DNA of 32,520 nt. It comes from Butyriboletus loyo. Lineage: Eukaryota; Basidiomycota; Agaricomycetes; Boletales; Boletaceae. Location of the stretch: positions 1 to 32,520 of the forward strand of contig JBBPSI010000261.1 in assembly GCA_038093515.1 (NCBI GenBank). Direction: 5' to 3'. This document shows positions 21,401 through 30,540 of this stretch, in pieces (the first letter of the stretch is position 1; each line of letters opens with the position of its first letter). Under the pieces are notes generated by a model. The model was not told where the DNA came from, ran no database searches, and saw only the letters and a list, made by a program, of their open reading frames with translations. The position numbers and the translations under genes were made by a program.

Positions 21401-21827
21401 TGTTATGCTGGGCGCTAACAACTAGAACAGCGAGGAGGCACTCTGGAGTAGCCTCAGGACTCGTGAAGCATTTCTAAGCTGGGTCTCAGACTATGTCTTA
21501 GTGCGCACACTAAGAGTCTGGAAGAAAACTAATTGCTAGCAGAGAACTGCGTAGAACTAGATAAAGTACATGGGTGTAAAGACTGAGTCTTTATACTACT
21601 GGGGTCTGCGCACAGACCATGTTCCTAATCGAGTCGCAAGAAGGAAAGTACAAACGAGGAAGGAGTACTCTAGAATGTTCTGGAGTACGAAAGAAAGTGC
21701 GTCCGTGCACGGGAAATGATGACTAAGCTAGAGCGGTTCATACCGCTCAAAAGGTACTAGCAAAAGGCTAGGCGAGTGAAGTAGTCCAAGAGGTAGTGGA
21801 GAGAAAAAGTATACCACTACCGTAACA
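21401..21827 (-). repeat. 3' LTR of chromovirus 1
   Basis: It begins TGTTACGGTAGTGG and ends GCGCCCAGCATAACA on the minus strand, and lies directly after the polypurine tract. The presumed core promoter (minus strand) is GGTCTGTGCGCA (21607-21618), then 11 bp, then TATAAAG (first base at 21595). The box forms part of a perfect inverted repeat, GGTCTG-TGCG-CAGACC. It differs from the solo copy at 20775 by roughly 10-15%, with several differences at CpG sites. Confidence 0.93.
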
Positions 21828-23052
21828 TTACCCCCTTCCCATGGTGGAGACTCCGACTCCACAACTTGAAGACTCCCTTCGCTGAGATGCCCCCTCATTG
21901 AAGTTGTTGTTGTAAGCATCATCGGCACTGACGTCTTCCCAGATGTCCTCCTGGAAGGGTGCAATTGGCAACAATATGGCCAACGGCACCACAAAGGCCG
22001 CAGACACGCCTTGGGCAAAAATCCTATATATGACCAGGGGAGATCTGGTGGCAGAAAGGGCAGGTGTAATTTGGGCAGTCCCTGCGAAAGTGGCCGACGG
22101 TGCCACACTCAAAGCAGAGTTGCGGGCGAACGAGGCGAGGTCGAGTAGGGCCTGGGCTGGGATCAGGGGATCTGTTGTCCAGGATGATAGGGGAATCGCG
22201 AGTGCCCCAATGGGCGAGGTAGGGAGGCAGGGGTCCATAGGAGGAGTTGTTAGAACTACCAGCTGCTGCGGCGAGGGGGGAGGAGACTCTGGGGATGAGC
22301 TGGATTGCGGGGGTTCCGCGACGAGTGGACGGCTGGGGGGTGACAGAGCGGACAGCTCGGTTGGCGATTCTTCATCCAGCAGCAGCGAGGGTGACCGATC
22401 CCGGGATAGAGTCGACATCAGTCCGAAAGGACTCTATGCACTCCCCGGTGGTCTCGCGAGATGAGTCAGCTACCAACGTGGTCACAGGAGAGTCTCGGGT
22501 GGATGGCGCTGGTACAGGTAGTGGCAAAGGAGATCTTTCTGCGGGAGGGCGAGGCACTGGATTAGGGCCGTGAGCCATGGGATGAAGGAAGCTGATGCGG
22601 TCGGCGGAGTGGAGGTAGAACTGCCGCTCTCTAGGAGCAAGTGCCATGAGGATGGGACGAAGGACAGGGGCCAGAATACCTGGCAGGAGCTGGTCCACCA
22701 CATAACCAAATCCTTCTGCGTGAAGAATGTCCAGGGTGTACCCCCGAGCTTCCATCAAGGAAGACTCGAGGGTGGCGGCGTAGACGGGGGGTTGGTTGTC
22801 AGGGCAGAGGTGGGTGTGGATGGTGCGGGCAAGGGCATAGGAGCGGTAGAGACTGGTGAGGGTGTGGAGGACGTAATCTCTGGTGAAATCCATATGTTGC
22901 TCTAAAGCATATGTAGCGATGGGGTTTTCTAGCACAGCGGCGTAGAGGACACGGCAGGAGGAGACTGGAAGGCGGGATGAGCAGACAGGAGGCTGAGGCG
23001 GAAGGGGAGCATTGTTCTCAGCAGAGGCGTTTTTGGTGGGAGGAATAGCCAT
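21828..23052 (-). pseudogene. Zinc-knuckle ORF located 3' of the chromodomain (gag-like, ORF3)
   Basis: The ATG at 23052 (MAIPPTKNASAENN) lies 10 nt after the pol TAA. The N-terminal part contains ALEQHMDFTRDYVLHTLTSL and LHAEGFGYVVDQLLPGILAP, apparently helical. A Pro/Ser-rich middle follows (near 22,600-22,250). At 21961-22116, in another frame, are three zinc knuckles: CFECGTVGHFRRDC (CX2CX4HX4C), a CPFC...H...C variant broken by a stop, and CGLCGAVGHIVANC. Two frame changes (around 22,400 and 22,150) and the TAG in the second knuckle make this copy defective. Helical segment, Pro/Ser-rich linker and CCHC array together resemble a Gag protein, but the position before the 3' LTR is where env-like third ORFs normally sit. 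The minus-strand frame runs up to the polypurine tract. Confidence 0.72.
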
Positions 23053-24129
23053 CTTTGTTGTCTTACTGTGAAGATGGGGAGGGGAAATCCTTGGGGTGGC
23101 GCAGCTTATAAGCCTTGAGCAAGGCCTGCGCATGGACCAAGTTCCCATTTGGCTCCCAGGTATTCTCTGCTGCGGAGTACCCTTTCCAGGAAACAAGGAA
23201 CTGGCGGCGTCCCTTGGAGCCGCGATGGGATAAGATCCGATCGATCTCGTATTCTTCATCTCCGTCTATTTCTTCCAGCGGAGGGTTTGTGAAATTGGGG
23301 CCATGCTCCACGGTCTCACGATAAGGGGTGAGGAGTGACGCATGGAAGACGTCATGGATCTTCCAGGTCGGTGGTAATCGGAGTCTGTACGCCACAGGAG
23401 AGACAACCTGTGCGATCTCGAACGGTCCTTCCCGTCTTGGGGCGAGCTTCTTCGATGGGTACCTGAGTCGAAGGTTGCGCCCTTCAAGCCAAACCTTATC
23501 TCCTGTCTTCCATGGGCGGAACTTGGATGAGATCCGTTCCTTCATCAGACGTCATGCCTTCTCATGGGCTTCCAAAGCTTCCGTTCGGGCTCCCGTGAGT
23601 TCCGAGAGTCTGGACTCGAGGGCAGGGAGGAACGTCTTTCCGATTGGAGGATAAGACCTCGGCTCATAGCCGACCATCAGGGAGAAGGGAGTCACGTTGG
23701 TCGACGAATGAGTCATGGAATTGTGGGAGAATTTGGCCATAGGGAGTTCGGCCCATCGTTCTGGGTGACCATCACAGAAGATCCTGAGATACGTCTCCAA
23801 CTCCTGGTTGACTCGTTCGGTTTCACCATCAGTCTGGGGGTGGTACGCGGAGGAGAGGGCAAGGTCATAGTCGAGGAGCCTTGCGAGCTCTCTGGCAAAG
23901 GCGGAGGCGAACTGAGGGCCTCGATCAGAGATGCAGCGGGAGTGGAGGCCGAATCGGAGGAAGACTGTTTTGAAAAATAATTTGGCGACTCCTGCCACGT
24001 CAATGTCTTTGTTGCAAGGGGAATAAATTACCCCCTTCGTAAGCCCATGGTCTACCATGACCATGACTGAATCATATCCCAAAGAGGGGGGGAGACCGGT
24101 GATGAGGTCGACGGAGACCTGCTCGAAAG

Positions 24130-24627
24130 TGTTATAATTGTATCTCTTATAACTATCTTTTGCATTCGGACTTCGTCATATTTCTCTTTCAAAGGTCACG
24201 TGACTTAGTGCACGTGATCGTGGGATTATACATGTGACCACAGGCTGACTAAGCATATGATGTCATGGTCCAGACTGGCCCAGACTCTATGACGTCACGC
24301 CTCATGTATTTAATCTCCGTTTGCTTCTCTTCTTTTTGATCGCCGTCGACTTCTATTTCCCATCATCGTCGACTCGTGACTTCTTCATATGTACATGTAT
24401 AGTAACTAGTCTCACGCACTGCATGGTCTGTGTGCATTCCCCTGTAATATAAAAGGGCTTGTGGTTGCGGCTAGGATTCCCTAGCTTTAACCACTTGTCT
24501 TATTCGCTGGCAACAGTTGAGAAGATTAAGGTCTGAGCTATCCTCATTACCATCGCCAGTACTTGTGTAGTACTGCAACAGTTGCAGAACCCCATGTGCC
24601 ACTTGATAACTCCGTTGTCTCATAACA
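24130..24627 (+). mobile_element. Solo LTR A (chromovirus-2 family) in integrase
   Basis: A 498-bp LTR (tgttataattg ... gtctcataaca) with perfect target duplication GAAAG at 24125-24129 and 24628-24632. It has two CACGTG boxes (24197-24202, 24211-24216), a CRE TGACGTCA (24290-24297), the box GGTCTGTGTGCA (24425-24436) and TATAAAA (24448-24454). It splits the integrase between its zinc and catalytic domains. Confidence 0.95.
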
Positions 24628-25314
24628 GAAAGGACGAGGGGCCATGCTGGCCAGAGGAGTGAGAGGGGAAATGGTGGGGTGGGTATTAACCTTGTGCGCC
24701 TGGCAAGTAGCACAACCAGAGACGAAACGTCGGACAAGATTAGCCATACCAGGCCACCAATAATCCCGTTGCACCAGGTTCTGGGTGCGGAATATTCCAC
24801 CGTGACCCCCAGCGGGACTTTCGTGTAGGGAACGGATGAGGTCGACACGGGCTGCCTCTGGGATGTAGCGCTTCTTGCGGAAATACAGCTCTTTACCGTC
24901 AAAGTCCCAGTCCCCAGCGTTCATTTTGGGGAAGAGGGGGGAGTCTTCATAAAGAGCCTGCATGTACCTTTTAATCATGGGGTCGCTGGGGGAGGAGGTG
25001 GCGATTTTTTCAGCGAGAGCGAGGTTGATTTTCCTGGCGAACAGGTTTTCTGGAAGAAGGGTGACCTCCTGGTTGTCAGCAGAGGTGTCAATGTCGTCTC
25101 GTCGAGACAGAGCATCTGCGGATCCCATCTGTGTGCCTGGGATGTTATGGAAGTGCAGGTCGAAATCCTGCAGGAACATGAGCCAGCGTGCTTGCCGGTG
25201 AGAGAGCTTGTTGGGTTGGCAGAAGTAAGTGAGGTTCTTATGGTCAGTGAGAATCTCCACTTGGTGGCTGGTACCTCGTAGGTAGTGTCACCACTCCTCC
25301 AAGGCGTGAATAAC

Positions 25315-25810
25315 TGTTATAATTGTATCTCTTATAACTATCTTTTGCGTTTGGACTTCGTCATATTTCTCTTTCAAAGGTCACGTGACTTTGCGCACGT
25401 GATCGTGGGATTATACATGTAACCACAGGCTGACTAAGCATATGACGTCATGGTCCAGACTGGCCCAGACTCTATGACATCACGCCTCATGTATTTAATC
25501 TCCGTTTGCTTCTCTTCTTTTTGATCACCGTCGACTTCTATTTCTCATCATCGTCGACTCGTGACTTCTTCATATGTACATGTATAGTAACTAGTCTCGC
25601 GCACTGCATGGTCTGTGCGCATTCCCCTGTAATATAAAAAGGCTTGTGGTTGCGGCTAGGATTCCCTAGCTTTAACCACTTGTCTTATTCACTGGCAACA
25701 GTTGAGAGATTAAGGTCTGAGCTATCCTCATTACACTTCGCCAGCTACTGTGTATAGCTGCAACAGTTGTGGAACCCCGTGTGACTTGATAACATCATTG
25801 TCTCGTAACA
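25315..25810 (+). mobile_element. Solo LTR B (chromovirus-2 family) in RNase H
   Basis: A 496-bp LTR closely similar to LTR A and in the same orientation. The flanking duplication is ATAAC/ATGAC, with one mismatch. It carries CRE TGACGTCA at 25443-25450, the box GGTCTGTGCGCA at 25610-25621 and TATAAAAA at 25633. It separates LLAVI from HALEEW of RNase H. Confidence 0.92.
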
Positions 25811-26504
25811 ATGACAGCAAGCAATTCGCGGTCGTAAATATCGTAGTTGCGCTCTGCTGGTGAGAGCGTCTTAGACAAGTAGGCACAAGGATGTAGGTCA
25901 CCGTTGACATCCTTTTGCATGAGGACTGCTCCAGTAGCAGTGAGGGAGGCATCTGTCATGACAGCGAACGGCTTCGTGACATCGGGCATAGAGAGGATGG
26001 GTTTCCTTAGGAACGACTGCTTGATCGCCTGGAATGCAGCATCACAGGCAGGGGTCCAAGCTCAGGGGGAGTTCTTCTTGGTCAAGTCGTGTAGCGGTTT
26101 TGTGATATGAGAGAAGTCCTGTATAAATCTCCGATAGAAGTTGCAAAACCCAATGAAAGACCTGACAGCTTTCACCAAGGTGGGAGGGTTCCATTCGCGA
26201 ATGGCTTTCAGCTTAGTGGGGTCCATTTTGACCTGCCCTTCTCAAACCATCATGCCGAGATACTCTACTTCCTCAGCGTCAAACGAACATTTTTCGAGCT
26301 TGAGGAAGAGTTTGTGTTCTCAAAGTCTTTCCAGAATGTGGATCGTGCGGGCCTTGTGTTCGGCGGCGGTGGTGGAATGGATCAGAAGATCATCCATTAA
26401 ATGATGAGCCATCCTTTGGCCATGAGGTCACCAAAGATGTGGTCCATCAGCGCCTGGAATGTGGCAGGAGAGTTGCACAATCCAAAGAACATGACGGTAG
26501 GTTC

Positions 26505-26999
26505 TGTTACAATTCATTCTTTTCTTTTCTTTTCTACTTAAGCATATCTCACGATAGCTTATCCTTTAGCCGACGCAACTCGGAATATTCTTCTTTCACT
26601 TCTTAGATAGCGAGATCCAACCCTCGATCTATCACTTCCCTTTAAGGTACTCCTATGGAATATTCCATAACCTTCTATCGTACGACTTCCTTTCGCCCAA
26701 TGGCAATTCTCCTCCATATCATACGATAGCCCTCTTTCCTCTTTTATCCTTGGTCCGTGCACGTTCCCCTGTATTATAAATACGATGAGATCTAGCTACG
26801 TTGTACTCTAAGCTAGATCTACTTGGAATCATCATCGATATCCTCGTCCTCTCGTCTCTAGTAGCGAGTCGTCTTTCTTCAATTCGAACACCGGATAAAT
26901 CCTTCATCTTGAAGGTTAGACTTGAACGTCTAGAAGACTTCTTGAGTTCCAGAACTATATCCAAGTCTATGCTCGTACTTACCCAGTCCAAGCATAACA
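26505..26999 (+). mobile_element. Solo LTR C (different family) in reverse transcriptase
   Basis: A 495-bp LTR (tgttacaattcattc ... caagcataaca) with perfect target duplication GGTTC at 26500-26504 and 27000-27004. Its body is unlike LTRs A and B, but it has the related box GGTCCGTGCACG (26752-26763) followed after 11 bp by TATAAATA (26775). It splits RT between QGLFEP and TVMFFGL. Confidence 0.94.
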
Positions 27000-27344
27000 G
27001 GTTCGAACAACCCTTGGGGAGTGATAAATGACGCTTTCCAGCGATTGTTTGGCTTGATGAGGACGTTATTGTATCCCCAGCGGATATCCATCTTAGTGAA
27101 GATCTTTGATCCCTTGAGACGATCGACGAGGTCAGAGATGAGGGGGAGGGGATAGGCATTCTTCACCATATGGGAGTTCAGGTACCGGTAGTCCTGACAA
27201 GGGCGTAGTGAGCCATCTTTCTTGGATACAAAGAAGAAAGGGGCTGCTTGGGGGGACTTGGAGGGAGTAATCTTTCCCGACTTGAGGTGTTCTTCAACAA
27301 TTTTTTGTAAAGTCAAACAAATGTCTGCATGACCTGTCATTTTA

Positions 27345-27978
27345 AAATAGCTGACATTCCATCAAACCTTATCCATTATTACCTGATTCCTGGGCCAATA
27401 GAAGGCCAAGAGTGGGTACCTCATTACATACACCCACCACCTAGGGTTAGGATCAGGGGTTACTTCATTGAGTGATATGTAATGTAAAACATGCAAACAT
27501 GCAGTCAGTTTTTTGAGCCACTGTATGTACATAGATATGGATGGGCCCGTGGAAATGAACATAAGTGAGGGTGGAGACTTATGGAATGGGGCCAATGGAA
27601 GGTTATGATGGGTAAAGACATAATGTAGTTGCATCGTCATGTAGCACATGGCCACCCTGGGTTGACAATATCACTTGGTACATGGGCACCCCGTGGCAGG
27701 CCTGTGGGTGAGTTAGGAATACACTAATGGCAGGGCCCACCTGAAGAACAAAGCAGCATTGACAAATGGGCATGCAGAGTTGGGAGATGTAGGGCATATG
27801 ATTCACTCAGGTGGTCCTGCTTGTGGGTCAATGAATAGCATACACTAGAGATAAACAGGCCTGAAAGGGGTGTATGCTACAGATGGGGGGCCTGCAGGAG
27901 GGTATAGTCTGCAGATGAGGGGGGCTGCTATTGAAAGGGTGCATGTGAGGGTGTACCAAAGGTACTCACTGATTGGTT
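27345..27978. other. Unrecognised segment between chromovirus 1 and the copia LTR
   Basis: This stretch has no recognisable protein. Minus ORFs at 27362-27655 and 27603-27806 have no known motif. It must contain the junction where the 5' part of chromovirus 1 was lost. Its G-rich, low-CpG style resembles 15,100-15,700, but I could not align the two. Confidence 0.35.
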
Positions 27979-28330
27979 GTTAGAGGCTTGCTGTAGTGCA
28001 CATTGTGGTGTAAGAACAAGATTGATTAGAACTCAGATAAGCTGAGTTCAAAGTACATATACTGACTGACTACACATGTTATGTAATCAGTATATTATAT
28101 AATACTAATATACATTCAACACCTCCCCATGCTAAGCATCACTCATAAGAGGTGCACAAGGAACAAAAAGATGGTGCACAATAAGGTGCACTCATGTTGA
28201 GTCAGACTATAGGTGCTAATTAAGCACACTAGGTGATTGGCAGGTGCAGAAGATGCACACCACATATATTTAGTTTATAAAGCACTATTGCAGTGCATTT
28301 AGAATACAAGTCCCAATTGTGATCAGAGCT

Positions 28331-29976
28331 GATCCAGCTTTACATGACCTAGGTTCTTGGTGAACATATCAGTAGGGTTAGAAGCCTCTTCAATGAAGAA
28401 TAGTTCTACCAATCCTTCATGTACAAATTCCTGTACTCCATGCCATTTAATATCAACATGTTTGTTATGTTTCTCAGTAATGGGATTAGATGCCATAAAG
28501 ATGGAACCTTGGTTATTGCCACATATAGGAATAGGGGCAAGCTGGTAACCAATTTCCTCAAGTAGTGAGTGAATCCAAACTACTTGTTTGCTACAATCAG
28601 AAAGTGCAATATATTCAGCTTCTGTAGAAGAATAAGCTATCTGGCTTTGTTGCCTGGATTGCCAGCTGAAAATGCAGTTTACTAGTTTGATAAACCAGCC
28701 AGTCTGAGAGTGATGTGAGTTGGGATCGGTGTTACGCTGGAGTGCGAAACAACTAGCAGCGAGCGCTTGAATAGGGGCTCGAGCCTAATCGGGAAGATGG
28801 CCGACTCGCATAGACGACGCTATCGGGCTTCTGCAGAGCAAGTGTCGGCGAGATGTCGTATGGTGGCGACCAGACGAGATCGAGCTGAGGCTTATCGGCT
28901 CTATCGGCAGATGGGGTATAAGCTAGATTGCTAGGCACTTGGTAGATGCGTAGAATTAGCTAGAGAAGCCGTACTATGCTAAGTACACTGGTATATATAC
29001 TAAATAGATATGGTGCACAGACCGAGCTGTGCGTGGCAGCGAAGGCAAAGGGTTATGAGTCTGCTCGAGTCATAACGGCGAATGGAGAAGCGGCAAAGTG
29101 CCGGTAACGAGGGAGCGAAGCTCCGAGTAAGATGGCGACATCGTCAGCGAATGAGAAGTGCTGAAGGCGAAGTGACAATGTCCATGAGGCTGGCCCCACA
29201 GGGCAAAGGGGACGCGAACGGCGGAGCCCTTGGATACGGGTCTCGACGCAAAGGTAAGGACTTGTCATAATCTAATCACATGCTAGTCACGTGATGCAAG
29301 AAATGTCATTGGTCAAAGAACAAGAGGACGCGACAGCTCAGCTGTGGGTCCGGCCCAACGGGGCGACGAGACAGGGGCTATCTCAGTGTAGCGACACTGA
29401 GACTTGCAGAACGACTGGGGAAGTGGATAATGTCCACTAGGCGACTAGGGAGCGGGCAATGGGTGGCATCGCAAGACGGCAGGGGCGGCGGGGATGCGTG
29501 AGCGTGGGAAAACGAGTGGCGGGGTACGCTTAGGGGTAAAACTGTAACAATCGGAGGCCAAATCTGAATCAGTGTAGACAATCAACCCAGATTGTGAATT
29601 ACCATCATATACAAGGGAATGATATTGTGTCCCAAGTGGATATCAGCAAATATATAATGCCTTATTGAGGTGTTCTGCAGTGGGGTTTGCTGCATGATAA
29701 GACAGTGCTGTAACAGCATAGGTGACATTGGGACAAGTGTCAAGCATAATATACATTAGGGATCTGATCACCTGTTGAAAGCATGATTACAATTCTGGGT
29801 CTACCAGGCTGTTGTGAGATAATGGGTTATAACCCTGTGGAAGAGGAGTTGATGTGACTCAGGCATTCTGCATTCCGAAATGCTCTAGGAGTTTTTCTAA
29901 GTAGGTTCATTGATCTATTAAGATCTTGTTGCCATCCCAGTGGATTCTCATATGCAAGAATTCCTTTGCAGCACCT
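28331..29976 (-). pseudogene. pol: Copia pol C-terminus (RT end and RNase H)
   Basis: In minus-strand order: EFLHMRI with LEKLLEHFGMQNA and STPLPQGYNPLS (about 29,960-29,820), the usual end of copia reverse transcriptase. Then MYIMLDTCPNVTYAVTALS (near 29,740) and VYTDSDLASD (near 29,570). After the 28730-29549 insertion come QSQIAYSSTEAEYIALSDCS (near 28,620), CGNNQGSIFMASNP (near 28,520), KHNKHVDIKWHGVQEFV (near 28,460) and NPTDMFTKNL (near 28,370). These are the standard RNase H motifs (SSTEAEY, KHIDI-like, TKPL-like). Frames break in several places. Confidence 0.88.
28730..29549 (-). mobile_element. LTR D: 820-bp solo LTR or short non-autonomous LTR element
   Basis: The ends are tgttacgctggagtg and ggtaaaactgtaaca, with a perfect 5-bp target duplication, ATCGG at 28725-28729 and 29550-29554. 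No coding capacity was recognised. The terminal sequence and an internal tract (gcgtagaattagctag) resemble the chromovirus-1 LTR, so it is a distant relative. On the minus strand the box GGTCTGTGCACC (29012-29023) precedes TATATATAC by 12 bp. It is inserted in copia RNase H. Confidence 0.9.
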
Positions 29977-30436
29977 TGTTACAACCACAGGAGTAATCCA
30001 AGCAGAATGTATCACAAGCAGTTCACTACAAGTTTCAGAGCTACACAAAGCTCTGGCAAGATGATAGAGATAGAGCTAAGACCTTAGTCCCTCAACTGTT
30101 TCCAGCGATCAAGACAAGTGGTTAAAGCTAAGGGATCTTAGCCCAAACCACAAGCCTTTATATATTGTACAAGATGGTGCACAGACCAAGCTGTGTGCAT
30201 GACAAACTACTATACATGGTTAGACTAAGAAGCCAATGGCAATCAAAAAGAAGAGAAGTAAACAGAGATTAAATACATGAGGTATGATGTCATGGGCTGG
30301 TCTGGACCATTACATCATAGGCTCTGTCTAGATTCTGATCACATGTATAATCCCACAATCACATGCACTGAGTCACGTGACCTTTGAAAGTGAAAGGAGA
30401 AGTCCAAAAGCATGGAAATAATATAGTATTATAACA
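29977..30436 (-). repeat. 3' LTR E of chromovirus 2
   Basis: The LTR is about 460 bp: TGTTATAATAC ... GGTTGTAACA on the minus strand, next to the polypurine tract. It aligns with LTRs A and B through the AAGGTCACGTGAC tract (CACGTG at 30374-30379), the box GGTCTGTGCACC (30176-30187), TATATAAAG 11 bp further and the CTTTAACCACTTGTCTT tract. The 3' end at 29977 is placed by the TG...CA rule, and the flank cacct could not be matched to a second copy. Confidence 0.8.
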
Positions 30437-30540
30437 CTACCCCCCTAGGACTCATATTCCAGATGAGTTCCTTGATAGGCGGTTCCATGTTCCGGACCAA
30501 AATCCTTAAATAATGATGAAAATTCAAACAAAGTAAGGCC

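Larger units (their letters stand above)
21401..27340 (-). mobile_element. Chromovirus 1: 5'-truncated Ty3/gypsy element with nested insertions
   Basis: On the minus strand the order is reverse transcriptase, RNase H, integrase, chromodomain, zinc-knuckle ORF, polypurine tract (TGGGAAGGGGGTAA, 21828-21841) and 3' LTR (21401-21827, 427 bp). The 5' LTR, gag and protease are absent, because recognisable RT sequence stops at about 27,305-27,340. Three solo LTRs (24130-24627, 25315-25810, 26505-26999) interrupt pol. Stops and frameshifts show that it is inactive. Confidence 0.92.
23063..27340 (-). pseudogene. pol: Chromovirus 1 pol: RT, RNase H, integrase, chromodomain
   Basis: Reverse transcriptase: [17 protein letters not shown] and [16 protein letters not shown] (27,000-27,340); MFFGLCNSPATFQALMDHI (from about 26,490); the catalytic YMDD box (near 26,398), where one base is missing from the Tyr codon. 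RNase [19 protein letters not shown] (near 25,960) and VEILTDHKNLTYF (near 25,250). Integrase: HHCC zinc site with HESPAGGHGG and CATCQAHK (about 24,700-24,830); core with VSVDLITGLP, CISDRGPQFAS and TERVNQELE (24,120-23,800); GDKVWLEGRNL. Chromodomain: EEYEIDRILSHRG...FLVSWKGYSAAENTWEP (about 23,250-23,110). Stops include TGA in place of Arg (CGA) in HEKA-stop-RLMKERI (about 23,551), ERL-stop-EHKLF and MMV-stop-EGQ. Removing each nested LTR plus one target copy restores colinearity (for example PRPF/EQVSVD across 24130-24627). Confidence 0.92.
27979..29976 (-). mobile_element. Ty1/copia 3' portion with a short LTR
   Basis: On the minus strand a copia pol C-terminus is followed by a polypurine tract (GCATGGGGAGG, 28122-28132) and a putative LTR at 27979-28121 (TGTTGAATG ... 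CTAACA, 143 bp). The upstream part is cut at 29976 by the LTR of chromovirus 2, and the pol part is split by an 820-bp insertion at 28730-29549. No target duplication is available because the 5' end is missing. Confidence 0.75.

Noticed and set aside
21943..22464. 173-codon plus-strand ORF over the zinc-knuckle region, and similar plus-strand ORFs at 22247-22905 and 23564-23980
   Set aside because: They are antisense shadows of the minus-strand retroelement genes, caused by the base composition of those frames.
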